Shown here one piece after another: positions 1 to 6,695 of a stretch of DNA of 16,872 nucleotides. Under the pieces are notes generated by a model. It had not been told where the DNA came from. It saw only the letters and a list, made by a program, of their open reading frames with translations, and made no database searches. The translations under genes were made by a program, and so were the position numbers. Position 1 is the stretch's first letter. Each line of letters starts with the position of its first letter. The stretch covers positions 1 through 16,872 of the forward strand of contig CALZLE010000070.1 in the NCBI GenBank assembly GCA_945788205.1, in the 5' to 3' direction. The DNA is from an uncultured Desulfuromonadales bacterium. Lineage in GTDB: Bacteria > Desulfobacterota > Desulfuromonadia > Desulfuromonadales > Geopsychrobacteraceae.

Positions 1-591
1 CACCTTATAAAGGCAGCGGTGATAGGGATCGTCGCTACGTCTTTTGGTCGGCTCAATGACTGCTTCGGTCACCAGGCTGCCGACCCGATGACAAACGCCA
101 ACATCGGTAATCAGGGCATCACTCAGACCAAAACTGCCGAGCCCGGCAACAAAGGCCGCATGGCGCTCAGACCAATTGGAGACGCAATCGTCATAACTTG
201 CAAACCACTGCTCCAACATCGGCGGAACAACCGTCCGATAACCTTGCTCAATCAGATAATCAGCCGCAATCTTTCGCACCCGATCATTCGCCTGTTCGCC
301 AAAATGTCGAGTGTGAGCCCACTCCTTTGAAGGGAATTCGGTCTCCTTGTGATTTGACAGGATCGTGTCAGAAATGATCGGCAACACCCAGACGACAACA
401 GTCCCCTGCTGTGGCTGCTGCTGATAGCGATGCGCAAACGCTTCGGCGGGGGTCATGTGTTCTGAACTGATTACCTGCTTGAAAGTCGCAAAAAGAGGAT
501 CGTTCAGATCGGCATAACCAAACAGTGGCTTGGAAAAATATGGCTGCTCACTGAGAGCTGATTCGACAACCTGTTCGAGAGCTTCTTGCAT
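1..591 (-). CDS. QueG-like (epoxyqueuosine reductase family) Fe-S protein, 3' part outside window
   Basis: The open frame starts at the ATG at 591, preceded by GGAG at 597-600, and runs 197 codons to the window edge without a stop, so the C-terminus is missing. The visible part includes a segment near residues 155-180 (SERHAAFVAGLGSFGLSDAL, followed by ITDVGVCHRVGS). It resembles the substrate/cobalamin-binding region of the COG1600/QueG-like family, in which a glycine-rich GLG-F-G-L stretch is followed by an 'R-GS-VTE' segment. Members reduce epoxyqueuosine in tRNA or are uncharacterised corrinoid Fe-S proteins. The two 4Fe-4S cysteine clusters expected for the family would lie in the missing portion, so they cannot be checked. 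It is 23 bases downstream of the antiporter gene on the same strand and may share its transcript. It may be a QueG paralogue rather than true QueG. The family call rests on recognition of this one region. Confidence 0.6.
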   Translation of the reverse strand, partial: MQEALEQVVESALSEQPYFSKPLFGYADLNDPLFATFKQVISSEHMTPAEAFAHRYQQQPQQGTVVVWVLPIISDTILSNHKETEFPSKEWAHTRHFGEQANDRVRKIAADYLIEQGYRTVVPPMLEQWFASYDDCVSNWSERHAAFVAGLGSFGLSDALITDVGVCHRVGSLVTEAVIEPTKRRSDDPYHRCLYKV

Positions 592-614
592 CCTCGCTCC
601 AATCGTTATCTGGT

Positions 615-1598
615 TTAAGCTGCTATTTTCACAACCTGAGAAATCAAATAAGCATTATAAGCGACATAAATTGCCAGCAACCCTGCTCCCTCCAGACGAT
701 TGATTCGCCCGGGGCCACGGAAACCGATCCCGAACAGCAACAACAACAGAGTCACTCCCCCCATCACAGTACAATCCCGCCAGAGAACCTCCGTCGCAAC
801 CGGCATCGGATGAATCGACCCGGCAATTCCGACCACTGCCAGCGTATTAAACAGGTTAGAGCCGAGCACATTGCCGAGTGCGAGGTCGTGCTCCCCTTTG
901 CGCGTCGCGGCAATCGCCGAAGCCAACTCCGGCAAAGACGTTCCAATCGCCACAACCGTCAGACCGATAATCAAATCACTGATCCCGAACATACGAGCAA
1001 TATCAACCGCTCCCCACACCAGTATCCGCGAACTGACAACCAGCAGCAACATGCCAACGACCAGCCAGAACAGAGCAGGCTTTAACGGCATCGACGTCAC
1101 CTCTAAAGTAACATCAACATCATCCTGCAAACTATCACTCCTATGCCGCATCCCCTGCCAGATCGACCAGCCCATCAGAACAAAAAACACACCGAGCAAT
1201 ACCCAGGCATCGGCACGGCTGATAAAACCGTCAAACAGCTGTCCGACGGCCAGAAGAGTTATCACCACCAGAATCGGCAATTCCTTGCGCAGAACGCTCG
1301 ACTTGACCGCTATCGGGCTCAGCAACGCAGTCAATCCAAGGATCAGGGCAATATTGGTGATATTAGACCCGTAGGCGTTACCGAGAGCAAGACCTGGGTT
1401 CCCCTGAACGGCTGAGAAGGCGGAGACAACCATTTCCGGTGCCGAGGTTCCGAAACCGATCACCACCATACCGATCAACAAAGTCGGCATTCCAGCGTGA
1501 TAAGCGGTAGCAGCAGCTCCCTCAACAAAACGATCGGCGCTCCAGACCAGAAGGGCCAAACCGCCAATAACGGCAACAATAGCGAGTGTTAACGACAT
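615..1598 (-). CDS. Calcium/sodium antiporter (CaCA family, YrbG-like)
   Basis: A 327-residue integral inner-membrane protein with about ten hydrophobic segments and the internal duplication of the Ca2+/cation antiporter superfamily. The first alpha repeat carries GFGTSAPEMVVSA (about residues 48-60) and GNAYGSNITNIALILG. The second carries AIGTSLPELASAIAA (about 217-231) and GNVLGSNLFNTLAVVG. The acidic residue in each GTS-PE motif is the ion-coordinating glutamate in this family. The two halves are joined by a hydrophilic stretch near residues 150-170. Family members exchange Ca2+ for Na+ or H+ across the membrane; the ions used here cannot be read from sequence. The start at 1598 has only a weak GGA Shine-Dalgarno, but the N-terminal hydrophobic helix fits the family. 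A TTGACA promoter lies just upstream at 1645-1674. Confidence 0.9.
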   Translation of the reverse strand: MSLTLAIVAVIGGLALLVWSADRFVEGAAATAYHAGMPTLLIGMVVIGFGTSAPEMVVSAFSAVQGNPGLALGNAYGSNITNIALILGLTALLSPIAVKSSVLRKELPILVVITLLAVGQLFDGFISRADAWVLLGVFFVLMGWSIWQGMRHRSDSLQDDVDVTLEVTSMPLKPALFWLVVGMLLLVVSSRILVWGAVDIARMFGISDLIIGLTVVAIGTSLPELASAIAATRKGEHDLALGNVLGSNLFNTLAVVGIAGSIHPMPVATEVLWRDCTVMGGVTLLLLLFGIGFRGPGRINRLEGAGLLAIYVAYNAYLISQVVKIAA

Positions 1599-1644
1599 GT
1601 AAACATTCCAGAAATCAAAGCAAAACTGACCAGTTAAAAAGTGA

Positions 1645-1674
1645 AATAGACACGTTCGCGGGGTGAATTGTCAA
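1645..1674 (-). promoter_or_regulatory. Predicted sigma70-type promoter for the antiporter gene
   Basis: On the minus strand, a perfect -35 TTGACA (1669-1674) is followed by an 18-base spacer and a -10 TCTATT (1645-1650, 4 of 6 matches). A perfect inverted repeat AACTG-N2-CAGTT (1624-1635) lies just downstream, over the expected transcript start, and could be an operator. This is sequence pattern only. Confidence 0.5.
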
Positions 1675-1691
1675 GCAAAAGGCGTGGAGCG

Positions 1692-2426
1692 CTAGTCGGA
1701 CACCGGCAAAGATTGCCAGACCTGCTGCGTTAGGACGTCACAAGCGGTTAAACACGCGCCATAGCCAGCACCAGTATCGAGATTAATTTCCAATTGGCTA
1801 AAATACGGCTCAGAGACCGGCGTATGACCATGCACAACAACCTTAGTCCAACCTTTGGCGGCTTTCCACAAAGGCTCGCGTTGCCACAAAAAGGCTTGAT
1901 TGTTCCGTTTTTCACCCGTGATGTCCTTTGGATCAACCCCAGCGTGGACAAACATAAAATGATCCTGCAGGTGATAAAAGCAGGTCTGGCGTAAAAACCT
2001 GAGATGGCTTGATGGAATTGCGGTCAAAACTTTACAGGGGTCTAAATCGGGCTGCCCGGAACTATAAGCTGCCACCGTTTCCTGCCCACCACAACCGATA
2101 AAATAAAAAACCGGGCCCGGCAGCCCGTTGCTGCGCAACGAAAGAAAATCATGCATAAAATTATTATTACCGCTCAGCTTACGTTCCGCCGCTGAAACCG
2201 CATCAAGCAACATCTGTTCATGATTGCCACGCAGAAAAACTGTTTTGGGATATTGTTGCTGAAAGTCGATCAACCAATCGAGCACCGCCGGAGATTCAGG
2301 ACCGCGGTCGATGTAATCACCGAGAAAAACGAACTGATCTTCTGGCTGCGGTGCAATCTGCGCCATCAGATCACATAACATTTCCTGCTGTCCGTGAATG
2401 TCACCTATCGCTATTAGTCGTTGCAT
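1692..2426 (-). CDS. Metallophosphoesterase, serine/threonine protein phosphatase / ApaH-like (PPP family)
   Basis: A 244-residue cytoplasmic protein with the full set of PPP-family metal and phosphate-binding motifs in order: GDIHGQ (about residues 8-13), GDYIDRGPES (36-45), LRGNHEQM (65-72), VHAGVD (about 160-165) and VHGHTP (about 198-203). These Asp, His and Asn residues build the dinuclear metal site. The length and the spacing of the motifs match the bacterial PrpA/PrpB and lambda-phosphatase-like group more than long ApaH, but the substrate (phosphoprotein or dinucleoside polyphosphate) cannot be decided here. It lies 27 bases downstream of the 71-residue membrane protein gene and is probably the last gene of the hipBA transcript. 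If so, a phosphatase is co-transcribed with the HipA kinase. Confidence 0.85.
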   Translation of the reverse strand: MQRLIAIGDIHGQQEMLCDLMAQIAPQPEDQFVFLGDYIDRGPESPAVLDWLIDFQQQYPKTVFLRGNHEQMLLDAVSAAERKLSGNNNFMHDFLSLRSNGLPGPVFYFIGCGGQETVAAYSSGQPDLDPCKVLTAIPSSHLRFLRQTCFYHLQDHFMFVHAGVDPKDITGEKRNNQAFLWQREPLWKAAKGWTKVVVHGHTPVSEPYFSQLEINLDTGAGYGACLTACDVLTQQVWQSLPVSD

Positions 2427-2453
2427 ACCGTTTCCCAGAGAGCAAATTCACGA

Positions 2454-2669
2454 TCACTTTTTCGAAACAATGGCCTTTAACAGTATCAAAAACAACGGCG
2501 AAGAATGCAGCAACAAATCAAAAATATCGATCGGCCGAACAAGTTGACCGGCAACCAGCAAACGGATTTTTTCAAACAGATGTGGTTCCGGGACAAAGGG
2601 AGAGAGCCCAAGAATCAAAGCGACCGGAAGAAGGATGGAGTATGGAATTTTTTTCAGCAATTTTAACAA
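2454..2669 (-). CDS. Small membrane-associated protein of unknown function (71 aa), TTG start
   Basis: A 71-residue protein beginning at a TTG codon, with GGAG five bases upstream inside the end of hipA. It overlaps hipA by seven bases (2663-2669), so translation is probably coupled. It has two hydrophobic stretches, about residues 9-26 (IPYSILLPVALILGLSPF) and 51-67 (DLLLHSSPLFLILLKAI), joined by a PEPHLFEKIRLLVAG segment with a Pro-rich start and basic residues. I recognise the pattern 'PFVPEPHL.EK.R.L..G.L.RP.DIFDLL.H' as that of short conserved proteins, often labelled 'RND transporter', that are common in Geobacter-type genomes. That label is not functional evidence, because the protein is far too short to be an RND pump. 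The function is unknown. Confidence 0.7.
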   Translation of the reverse strand: MLKLLKKIPYSILLPVALILGLSPFVPEPHLFEKIRLLVAGQLVRPIDIFDLLLHSSPLFLILLKAIVSKK

Positions 2670-3970
2670 AATTTCTCCACTCTTAATGTTCGGGATATTC
2701 TCTCGCGCCAGTCGACCGAGATACCGACCTCATCAGCATATCCTGGCCAACAGGCCACCACACGCTGCACCTCATCGATAATCGCCTCAGCCCTGCCCCT
2801 CTTCATGTTTACAGCCCGAGCGCAGCAGCGAAAATCTTCGAGAGTGAAACTGTCACGTTTGCCGTTTAGCGTCATCTGGTGGGTCGATGTCCAGCGACCT
2901 GTCGGCTGATAGCTGTAAGTCACATCAAAAGCGGGAGCAAGCGACCAGCGACCGGACTTGTCCATCAAAAAAGCAATATTTTTAACATGATCATCCTGAT
3001 TCCGGGCCACGATATTAAACACCATCCGCCGGAATTGCTCTTCGATAACATCCATCGACAGGCCTAATCGACGAATAACCAGCAATGCCTGCTCGTACGC
3101 ATAGCCCCCGGCCAGATTGTAATCAAAATGCGCCAGAGCTCCGAGAGACTGCATGTGAATCTTGGTGCCATCATCAGCGCGATCGAAACGCTTGGTCATA
3201 AAATGCTGCCGTCCGCTCTCCGCCAACAACCGACAGGGCTGCATATCGATTCCAGCATCGGTCGCCATCCGAGAATAAGCGTATTCGATTGCGCCGAAAC
3301 CGGTTGGGTCTTCCAGTTCCTTGTCCTTATTCCCAGACACACCATCGAACTTAAGCAACCAATGCTGAAAACCAGGATCAGCTTTAACCTGCCCGGAACG
3401 AACTTCGTTACTTTCAGGGTTCCAGGCAATCACCGCCTTGGCTCGCGCACCACCGGCAGACGTCCCAACCCGCAGAATATCGCGCAAAGCCTCTTCCTTG
3501 CCCTGCTCGTTAAAAGAAGCTGTCAGATTGTTGCGTAAAGTTAAAATTTCAGAGGCCAACTCAACCAACTGATCAATGCTGATATCAGAAGCTTGCCGGG
3601 TTCGCGGACCAATCTGGGGGACATATTCGAGGGCTCCCATACCACGGATGCCTGTATAACAGAGCCGCTCAACAGCATTAAACGAATCGGAACTCCGACC
3701 CTGAGTCGCCAGCCAGGCATCGATCAACGCATTACCAAATCGGTCCGGCAGAGAATCAGCTAACAAACCCGGCAGCCCGTGAAAGGTTTCTTTAGATAAT
3801 GCAGGGAAAGAATAGACTCGCGGTGCGAGCGGCATGGTCAAAGGGGCAATCTCAATGCCGCTGCGAATGAAGTCCGAATCGTATTCAAAAGAAGCGACCG
3901 TCCCCTCTGCCCCGACAGCAACAGCGCCAATCGTACGCCCCCAAAGCTTAACCTCGGCAACACCATTCAT
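2663..3970 (-). CDS. hipA: HipA-family serine/threonine kinase toxin
   Basis: A 435-residue protein with an N-terminal HipA subdomain (about residues 5-110, including TFHGLPGLLADSLPDRFGN) and a C-terminal kinase fold. A glycine-rich loop VGTSAGGARAKA (168-179) corresponds to the ATP/phosphoserine loop. LLKFDG (205-210) supplies the likely ATP-binding Lys207. NQDDHVKN (324-331) matches the D-x-H-x-K-N catalytic loop with Asp326 and Asn331, and PAFDVTY (346-352) supplies the second metal-binding Asp349. All key residues are present, so the enzyme is predicted to be active. HipA kinases phosphorylate cytosolic targets such as GltX and cause growth arrest; the target here is unknown. The ATG overlaps the hipB stop in an ATGA arrangement (3967-3970). 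The downstream 71-aa gene overlaps its 3' end. Confidence 0.9.
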   Translation of the reverse strand: MNGVAEVKLWGRTIGAVAVGAEGTVASFEYDSDFIRSGIEIAPLTMPLAPRVYSFPALSKETFHGLPGLLADSLPDRFGNALIDAWLATQGRSSDSFNAVERLCYTGIRGMGALEYVPQIGPRTRQASDISIDQLVELASEILTLRNNLTASFNEQGKEEALRDILRVGTSAGGARAKAVIAWNPESNEVRSGQVKADPGFQHWLLKFDGVSGNKDKELEDPTGFGAIEYAYSRMATDAGIDMQPCRLLAESGRQHFMTKRFDRADDGTKIHMQSLGALAHFDYNLAGGYAYEQALLVIRRLGLSMDVIEEQFRRMVFNIVARNQDDHVKNIAFLMDKSGRWSLAPAFDVTYSYQPTGRWTSTHQMTLNGKRDSFTLEDFRCCARAVNMKRGRAEAIIDEVQRVVACWPGYADEVGISVDWRERISRTLRVEKFC

Positions 3971-4317
3971 GCGTCCTCACCCCAGGACCAATCTTGCCCT
4001 CTCGATTTCTGACGTTTTTTTGATGATGCCCGCTGACGCGGTTTGCCGCGCAGCTTGAGCAGATCCATCGGTCGCGGACCGCTCTCAGGCAACAAAGCAT
4101 CAAGGTTAGTCAGCAGCTGCAAAACCCGCAGAATACGGATCAATGTCGCGGTTTGAGTCGATTCCCCCGCCTCAACCCGCTCAATCGTCCGCTTAGAAAC
4201 GCCCGCTTCTTTTGCCAGCTCGGCCTGCGTTAGGTTCATCTCCACCCGCCGCTGAGATAACCGCTGCCCCATTTCAAGCAACACAGACTGATCGTCCATC
4301 AACTCTTCAAAGTTCAA
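3967..4317 (-). CDS. hipB: HipB-like XRE-family antitoxin/repressor, TTG start
   Basis: A 116-residue DNA-binding protein. I place the start at TTG 4317 because a near-perfect Shine-Dalgarno AAAGGAG (4324-4330) lies six bases before it; the internal ATG at 4299 has a weaker site. A helix-turn-helix occupies about residues 20-55 (LSQRRVEMNLTQAELAKEAG, then VSKRTIERVEAGES). The C-terminal tail is basic (RGKPRQRASSKKRQKSR) and ends in WSWGEDA. A tail ending in 'WGED' is typical of XRE proteins paired with HipA and may contact the toxin. The usual role is to bind HipA, neutralise it and repress the hipBA promoter. The promoter and two similar candidate operators lie immediately upstream. The gene overlaps hipA by four bases. 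Confidence 0.88.
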   Translation of the reverse strand: MNFEELMDDQSVLLEMGQRLSQRRVEMNLTQAELAKEAGVSKRTIERVEAGESTQTATLIRILRVLQLLTNLDALLPESGPRPMDLLKLRGKPRQRASSKKRQKSRGQDWSWGEDA

Positions 4318-4323
4318 GATCGA

Positions 4324-4330
4324 CTCCTTT
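4324..4330 (-). promoter_or_regulatory. Shine-Dalgarno AAAGGAG that fixes the hipB TTG start
   Basis: AAAGGAG on the minus strand sits six bases before the TTG at 4317. It is the best ribosome binding site in this intergenic region and argues for the TTG rather than the ATG at 4299 or the far upstream TTG at 4410. Confidence 0.7.
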
Positions 4331-4357
4331 GACGAATTAACATGAAAAAAAGAGCAT

Positions 4358-4377
4358 ACTCGCAATAGATGACGAGT
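4358..4377 (-). promoter_or_regulatory. Candidate HipB operator O1 (inverted repeat at the hipB transcript start)
   Basis: An inverted repeat ACTCG-N10-CGAGT at 4358-4377 covers the predicted transcription start (about 4375) of the hipBA promoter. The same architecture recurs at 4442-4461. Short inverted repeats at this position are typical HipB operators. The binding itself is inferred. Confidence 0.5.
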
Positions 4378-4381
4378 AACA

Positions 4382-4410
4382 ACAATACAGGCATGATGAC
4401 AAAATGTCAA
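4382..4410 (-). promoter_or_regulatory. Predicted hipBA promoter
   Basis: On the minus strand, a perfect -35 TTGACA (4405-4410), a 17-base spacer and a -10 TATTGT (4382-4387) give a strong sigma70-type promoter with a transcript start near 4375 and a leader of about 58 bases before the TTG start. Confidence 0.65.
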
Positions 4411-4441
4411 ATCTGACGACTTAAGGCCTTAACGACACAAT

Positions 4442-4461
4442 ACTCGCAACCTTTAACGACT
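4442..4461 (-). promoter_or_regulatory. Candidate HipB operator O2 (degenerate copy)
   Basis: ACTCG-N10-CGACT repeats the operator at 4358-4377 with the same 10-base spacing and one mismatch in the right arm. The 10-base core ATACTCGCAA is identical in both (4356-4365 and 4440-4449), with a centre-to-centre distance of 84 bases, close to eight helical turns. This suggests cooperative or looped repression. Confidence 0.45.
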
Positions 4462-4544
4462 TATTAGAAATATTATCCATAGAAGCTAGACCACATGTAC
4501 CTGAAAATACTTCTGACACTCGATGATTATTTCTAGGGTGCAGA

Positions 4545-4559
4545 TATACTTTCTAGAAA
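4545..4559 (+). promoter_or_regulatory. Possible nitroreductase promoter -10 with adjoining palindrome
   Basis: A TATACT hexamer at 4545-4550 is a reasonable -10 for the nitroreductase gene, about 38 bases before its ATG, but no good -35 is present at the right distance. It adjoins a perfect palindrome TTTCTAGAAA (4550-4559), and the half TTTCTAG also occurs at 4530-4536, 20 bases earlier. A weak -35 with flanking repeats would fit an activator-dependent or repressed promoter. Confidence 0.3.
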
Positions 4560-4587
4560 CATCATCTAACAAAGGAAGGAGTTCGCA

Positions 4588-5193
4588 ATGGAAACCTTTG
4601 AGGCAATTTACCAGCGTCGGGCCGTCAAGCACTATGATCCCGATCATAAGCTCAGCAAAGCTGAAGAATTAAAGCTCCTTGAAGCCGCTATCCAGTCACC
4701 GACCAGCTTCAATATTCAGCACTGGCGATTCGTCATTATCCGCGATTCGGAACTGCGAAAAAAAATCCGCGTGGAGTTCGGCAACGACCAGGCACAAATG
4801 ACTGATGCTTCACTGCTGATTCTTATGACTGCGGATATGAAGGCCTGGCAGAAGGAACCTCAGCGCTATTGGCAGAACGCTCCATCCGAGATAAATGACT
4901 TACTGATCAATTGGATGGGTCCGTTCCATGACGGTCGGGAGTGGCTCCAGCGTGATGAGGCCCAACGCTCAATCGGCATGGCGATGCAGACCATCATGCT
5001 CGCCGCCAAGGCAATGGGCTACGATACCTGCCCGATGATCGGCTTTGACATAGAAAAGGTCGCCGAACTTATCAGCCTGCCCGAGGGGCATGTGATGGGA
5101 CCGTTGCTAGCTATTGGTAAAAAAACTCAAGACTCATGGCCGAAACCGGGCCAACTCTCACTCGACGAATTGGTCATAGAGAACAGCTTCTAA
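4588..5193 (+). CDS. Nitroreductase family protein (NADH/FMN oxidoreductase)
   Basis: A 201-residue cytoplasmic flavoprotein of the nitroreductase superfamily. The N-terminus has the family FMN-phosphate contact region QRRAVKHYDP (about residues 9-18), followed by IQSPTSFNIQHWRFVII (about 35-51), which matches the 'PS..N.QPW.F' signature. The C-terminal part carries AMGYDTCPMIGFD (about 141-153) and GPLLAIGKK. Such enzymes are FMN-binding homodimers that reduce nitroaromatics, quinones or related substrates with NAD(P)H; the physiological substrate is not evident. The ATG at 4588 is preceded by AAGGAAGGAG with good spacing. It is the only plus-strand gene here and is divergent from hipBA across a repeat-rich intergenic region. 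A hairpin at 5296-5325 may end its transcript. Confidence 0.88.
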   Translation: METFEAIYQRRAVKHYDPDHKLSKAEELKLLEAAIQSPTSFNIQHWRFVIIRDSELRKKIRVEFGNDQAQMTDASLLILMTADMKAWQKEPQRYWQNAPSEINDLLINWMGPFHDGREWLQRDEAQRSIGMAMQTIMLAAKAMGYDTCPMIGFDIEKVAELISLPEGHVMGPLLAIGKKTQDSWPKPGQLSLDELVIENSF

Positions 5194-5295
5194 CCAACTT
5201 GGCAAAGTTCCGACAAGTAAACAGTGCAGAACGCGATAGCCGAAGAGGCTGTTAAATACTGCGCTAATTAATTGCAAGTCCTAACAGCGAACAAG

Positions 5296-5325
5296 AGAAG
5301 GCCAGCTCCGAGGAACTGGCCTTCT
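5296..5325. terminator. Hairpin between nitroreductase and ssrA, probable bidirectional terminator
   Basis: A perfect 10-bp stem AGAAGGCCAG / CTGGCCTTCT encloses a 10-base loop between the converging nitroreductase gene and the 3' end of tmRNA. In the tmRNA direction it is followed by CTTGTTCGC, in the other direction by ACTTTAATT. Neither is a strong U-tract, but the position nine bases past the tmRNA CCA end suggests that it terminates ssrA. Confidence 0.6.
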
Positions 5326-5333
5326 ACTTTAAT

Positions 5334-5684
5334 TGGTGGAGGTGGCGGGAATCGAACCCGCGTCCGAAAGCTTTCCACGTAAGGCTTCTACATGCATAGT
5401 CTATGATTTGAATTAACCGGATGAAGCTCCCATAGACAGGATATTCATCAGGCGAGTCTGCTTAAGTTTCGCTCCAGAGCCACAGACATTCTCTGAAACT
5501 AGCCTGCTAAATTAACGTCTCATCAACCACACAGGCGATGAATGAAGAGACGTAGCAGCATTAAGCTGCTAGTGCGTAACTAACGTCAGTGTCTGCGTTT
5601 AGTTAAGTTGGGCTTGTTACGGAGCCAGCCCACTCCGGCATGCTGCACTTCGTTTCCGTCCCCCGTCGAAACCTTGACACCCCC
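5334..5684 (-). ncRNA. ssrA: Transfer-messenger RNA (tmRNA)
   Basis: The 5' end GGGGGTG (5678-5684) pairs over seven positions (one G-U) with the 3' CACCTCC before an encoded CCA ending at 5334, forming the tRNA-like acceptor stem. The T-arm GCGGG-TTCGATT-CCCGC precedes this end, and the 5' region GTGTCAAGGTTTCGACGGGG is characteristic. The tag reading frame starts with the resume codon GCA at 5596 and encodes ADTDVSYALAA followed by TAA (5561-5563); ALAA is the protease-recognition end. Total length is 351 bases, normal for a one-piece tmRNA. It tags stalled nascent chains and frees ribosomes together with SmpB, whose gene lies directly upstream. It probably has its own promoter at 5736-5764, with the leader removed by RNase P. 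Confidence 0.97.
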
Positions 5685-5735
5685 AATTCTTTAAAAGAAC
5701 TATTTTTCAATCAGTTAAAAGAAACTAGCTTAACC

Positions 5736-5764
5736 ATTATCTCACAATAAAAAGGTCTTGCCAA
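5736..5764 (-). promoter_or_regulatory. Predicted ssrA promoter
   Basis: On the minus strand, -35 TTGGCA (5759-5764), a 17-base spacer and -10 GATAAT (5736-5741) each match consensus at 5 of 6 positions. The -35 box begins one base after the smpB stop codon. The expected start near 5729 leaves a leader of about 45 bases before mature tmRNA. A weaker alternative (TTAACT, 17 bases, TTTAAA) lies nearer to the RNA 5' end. Confidence 0.65.
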
Positions 5765-5765
5765 G

Positions 5766-6221
5766 CTAGCGAAAGACACTCTTTAACGCCTTGGCCATCT
5801 CACGATCGGCCTCTTTTGTCTTTAACGTTTGCCGTTTGTCGTGCAGGTTTTTACCCCGGCCAATACCGATCTCCAACTTCACGTAATTTCGCTTGAAGTA
5901 GATCTTGGTCGGCACCATCGCCATCCCTTTTTGCTCAGTCAATCGAATCAATTTGTCGATTTCAGCATGATGTAACAACAGCTTACGCATGCGGGTCGGA
6001 TCGTGATTCTCTCTGTTGCCATGCTCGTAGGGACTGATGTTCATATTATTGATGAACACCTCACCGTCTTTGATTCGGCAGAAGGATTCTTTCAGATTCA
6101 CCTTCCCGGTACGAATCGACTTAACCTCAGTGCCAGTCAGAACAATCCCGGCCTCGAATGTGTCGTCGATATAGTAGTCGTGATAGGCTTTTTTATTAGT
6201 GGCGATGATCTTAATGCCCAT
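5766..6221 (-). CDS. smpB: SsrA-binding protein SmpB
   Basis: A 151-residue RNA-binding beta-barrel protein that delivers tmRNA to stalled ribosomes. Family signatures are present: the N-terminal IATNKKAYHDYYI, the RNA-contacting GTEVKSIRTGKVNL (about residues 30-43), YEHGNRENHDPTR (about 65-77) and the basic C-terminal tail GKNLHDKRQTLKTKEADREM, which enters the decoding centre in place of the codon-anticodon helix. Length is normal. The start ATG at 6221 lies inside the end of rseC, giving an 11-base overlap, with GGAAGAG upstream within rseC, so translation is probably coupled. ssrA follows immediately with its own promoter, a common but not universal adjacency that keeps both partners together. 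Confidence 0.97.
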   Translation of the reverse strand: MGIKIIATNKKAYHDYYIDDTFEAGIVLTGTEVKSIRTGKVNLKESFCRIKDGEVFINNMNISPYEHGNRENHDPTRMRKLLLHHAEIDKLIRLTEQKGMAMVPTKIYFKRNYVKLEIGIGRGKNLHDKRQTLKTKEADREMAKALKSVFR

Positions 6222-6687
6222 GCTGCGGCTCTTCCGTCTGGCGATTCAAGTCTGTTTGTTTTTCAACAATGCGGGGCATAAAAACCTCGCGCTTCAACTT
6301 GCCGGTTGCAACCCTGATAATTACGCATGTAACAAGCAAAAATGCGACAGCCATCAACGCTGACAATAGCGATGGATCAATTCCAAAGTTGCTATTTTCG
6401 CCAAGCTCCTGACCGATCAGGGCACCGATCAATAACCCGATTATCGGCACAATGTAAAGCACAAAAGAGGACTGTAAAAAATGTTTGGTGCTGGTAACGA
6501 CTTTCACCCGGTCGTCTATATTTGCCCCGATGGCGTTAAACGCATCGACCAGCATCGTTTCGCTGTCATCACCGACGTTACAGGCCCCGCTCGACGGACA
6601 ATGGTCGCAAGCACTGTTGCGCTGGCACATCACCACAGCAACCTGCCCTTCTTTCAACTCAATAACGGTGCCGTATTCTTCAATCAC
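6211..6687 (-). CDS. rseC: RseC / SoxR-reducing system family membrane protein
   Basis: A 158-residue inner-membrane protein. The N-terminal soluble part resembles RseC (MIEEYGTVIELKEGQVAVVM) and carries four cysteines, Cys21, Cys27, Cys30 and Cys36, in the C-x5-C-x2-C-x5-C pattern expected of the family; they may bind a metal or cluster. Two transmembrane helices follow, at about residues 69-94 (FVLYIVPIIGLLIGALIG) and 105-128 (LLSALMAVAFLLVTCVIIRV), then a basic and polar cytosolic tail. In enterics, RseC acts with the Rsx/Rnf electron-transfer complex that keeps SoxR reduced. No rnf genes are visible here, so the local role is unknown. It starts eight bases after the amidohydrolase stop and overlaps smpB. 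Confidence 0.82.
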   Translation of the reverse strand: MIEEYGTVIELKEGQVAVVMCQRNSACDHCPSSGACNVGDDSETMLVDAFNAIGANIDDRVKVVTSTKHFLQSSFVLYIVPIIGLLIGALIGQELGENSNFGIDPSLLSALMAVAFLLVTCVIIRVATGKLKREVFMPRIVEKQTDLNRQTEEPQHGH

Positions 6688-6695
6688 ACTCTTCC

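Noticed and set aside
871..1374. A 167-codon plus-strand frame opposite the antiporter gene.
   Set aside because: It is antisense to an intact membrane transporter and its composition is that of a shadow frame.
4318..4410. Upstream extension of hipB to a TTG at 4410.
   Set aside because: That TTG is part of the TTGACA -35 box and the extension contains the promoter, the operator and no ribosome binding site; the TTG at 4317 has a perfect Shine-Dalgarno.
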